64,000 nucleotides of DNA from Modestobacter sp. VKM Ac-2986 (lineage in GTDB: Bacteria; Actinomycetota; Actinomycetes; Mycobacteriales; Geodermatophilaceae), in the NCBI RefSeq assembly GCF_026967795.1, contig NZ_JAPVBH010000003.1, forward strand, positions 372,001-436,000, written 5' to 3'. This document shows positions 63,642 to 64,000 of the stretch, one piece after another; within the stretch, counting starts at the first letter, position 1; every line of letters starts with the position of its first letter. Under the pieces are notes generated by a model. That model was not told the DNA's origin. It searched no databases and worked only from the letters and a program-made list of their open reading frames with translations. Position numbers and translations under genes: made by a program.

Positions 63642-63845
63642 GTGTTCTTCTTCTTCGGCTTCGGCACCAAGCAGCGCGACCTCGGTCCCGGGTCGGTCCG
63701 CACCTGCCCGAACTGCGGCAACACCTCGACGTGGGCGCGGGTGGAGGAGTCCAAGCGGCTCACGGTGTTCTTCGTCCCGGTCGCCCGGTGGGGGCGCACC
63801 CAGCTCGAGGTCTGCACGATCTGCGGAGTCGCCACGCAGGTGTGA
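63642..63845 (+). CDS. Zinc-ribbon protein, 67 aa
   Basis: GTG 63642 opens a protein starting with four consecutive phenylalanines and GFGTKQRDLGPG. Two zinc knuckles follow, RTCPNCGN and EVCTICGV, about 35 residues apart, giving a complete four-cysteine ribbon. A known small family (zinc-ribbon domain type 15), function unknown. Divergent from the aminotransferase. Confidence 0.8.
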   Translation: MFFFFGFGTKQRDLGPGSVRTCPNCGNTSTWARVEESKRLTVFFVPVARWGRTQLEVCTICGVATQV

Positions 63846-63879
63846 GCCATGCCGGAGTGCACGGTGCCGTCCCGGGGGG

Positions 63880-64000
63880 TCACGCCGGGCGGGTTCCCGC
63901 GGTCCGGCGGCCGCCGCTGCCGGGCCGGCTGACGAGCAGGCCGGGCACCAGCGCCAGGGCCACCAGGCCGCCGGCCAGCCCGAGTGCGGCGAAGCTGGTG
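63880..64000 (-). CDS. C-terminus of a membrane transporter, probably MFS (partial)
   Basis: Enters from the right edge; the 39 visible residues are one hydrophobic helix (LGLAGGLVALALVPGLLV) and a basic tail (RPGSGGRRTAGTRPA) before TGA. This is how many actinobacterial MFS proteins end, but the family cannot be confirmed from the tail. Confidence 0.5.
   Translation of the reverse strand, partial: TSFAALGLAGGLVALALVPGLLVSRPGSGGRRTAGTRPA

Overview
The window is high-GC bacterial DNA with GTG/ATG starts, many 4-bp stop/start overlaps and strong GC3 bias, all typical of an actinomycete. The gene mix (MmyB-type XRE regulators, a BldC-like small HTH protein, a proton-pump rhodopsin with a Brp/Blh carotene cleavage enzyme, ppsR-ppsA-aroG, a mymA-like FMO operon) fits the Geodermatophilaceae (Blastococcus, Geodermatophilus or Modestobacter). 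That placement is inference; there is no rRNA or other taxonomic marker here.

Left part (1-30,043) is ordinary chromosome. It opens with a degenerate sigma54-activator-type regulator divergent from an amidohydrolase / DUF59 / alcohol dehydrogenase operon. These are the accessory genes of propane (mim/prm) monooxygenase clusters, but no monooxygenase subunit is visible. Next come an AbgT transporter; a tightly overlapped SDR / Zwf-like / small membrane protein / K+ channel operon; alcohol dehydrogenases; a secreted phytase-like esterase; two CNNM/CorC CBS proteins; a two-component system with a GerMN lipoprotein; a GH3 glucosidase; a DeoR-controlled nucleotide-type unit; and a PucR regulator divergent from an FMO / hydrolase / SDR operon.

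Middle part (about 30,044-37,170) is a compositionally different accessory island with visibly higher A/T, small unfamiliar genes and dense inverted repeats. At least six related hairpin-forming repeats (55-65 bp, core CGGCCC...GGGCCG, often with CCGTTAACGG) separate single genes. Where a plus-strand gene ends at a repeat, the first bases of the repeat supply its stop codon. The array ends against a small serine recombinase with an unusual C-terminal extension, preceded by a perfect 12-bp inverted repeat and a composite repeat. This looks like an integron-style cassette array with a serine rather than a tyrosine recombinase, and it is the main candidate for an undescribed system. Cassette cargo is a deaminase-ASCH fusion, an APH-type phosphotransferase and three tiny membrane proteins. 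The left edge carries tRNA-Ala-like halves in permuted order. The right half holds more membrane proteins separated by a second family of short palindromes, and the right edge is a 3 x 22-bp tandem repeat.

Right part (37,180-64,000) returns to core-like sequence: DAHP synthase, PEP synthase and its PpsR regulator in one operon; a BldC-like DNA-binding protein; DUF2332; a two-component system next to a VanZ-VanY fusion; cupin / alcohol dehydrogenase / MFS operon; GAF-EAL phosphodiesterase; RibD-like reductase; SDR with divergent MmyB regulator; a polar amino-acid (cystine-like) ABC transporter; a light module of CarH-like B12 regulator, rhodopsin and carotene dioxygenase; MarR/MMPL pair; a class V aminotransferase; a zinc-ribbon protein; and the end of a probable MFS transporter at the right edge.
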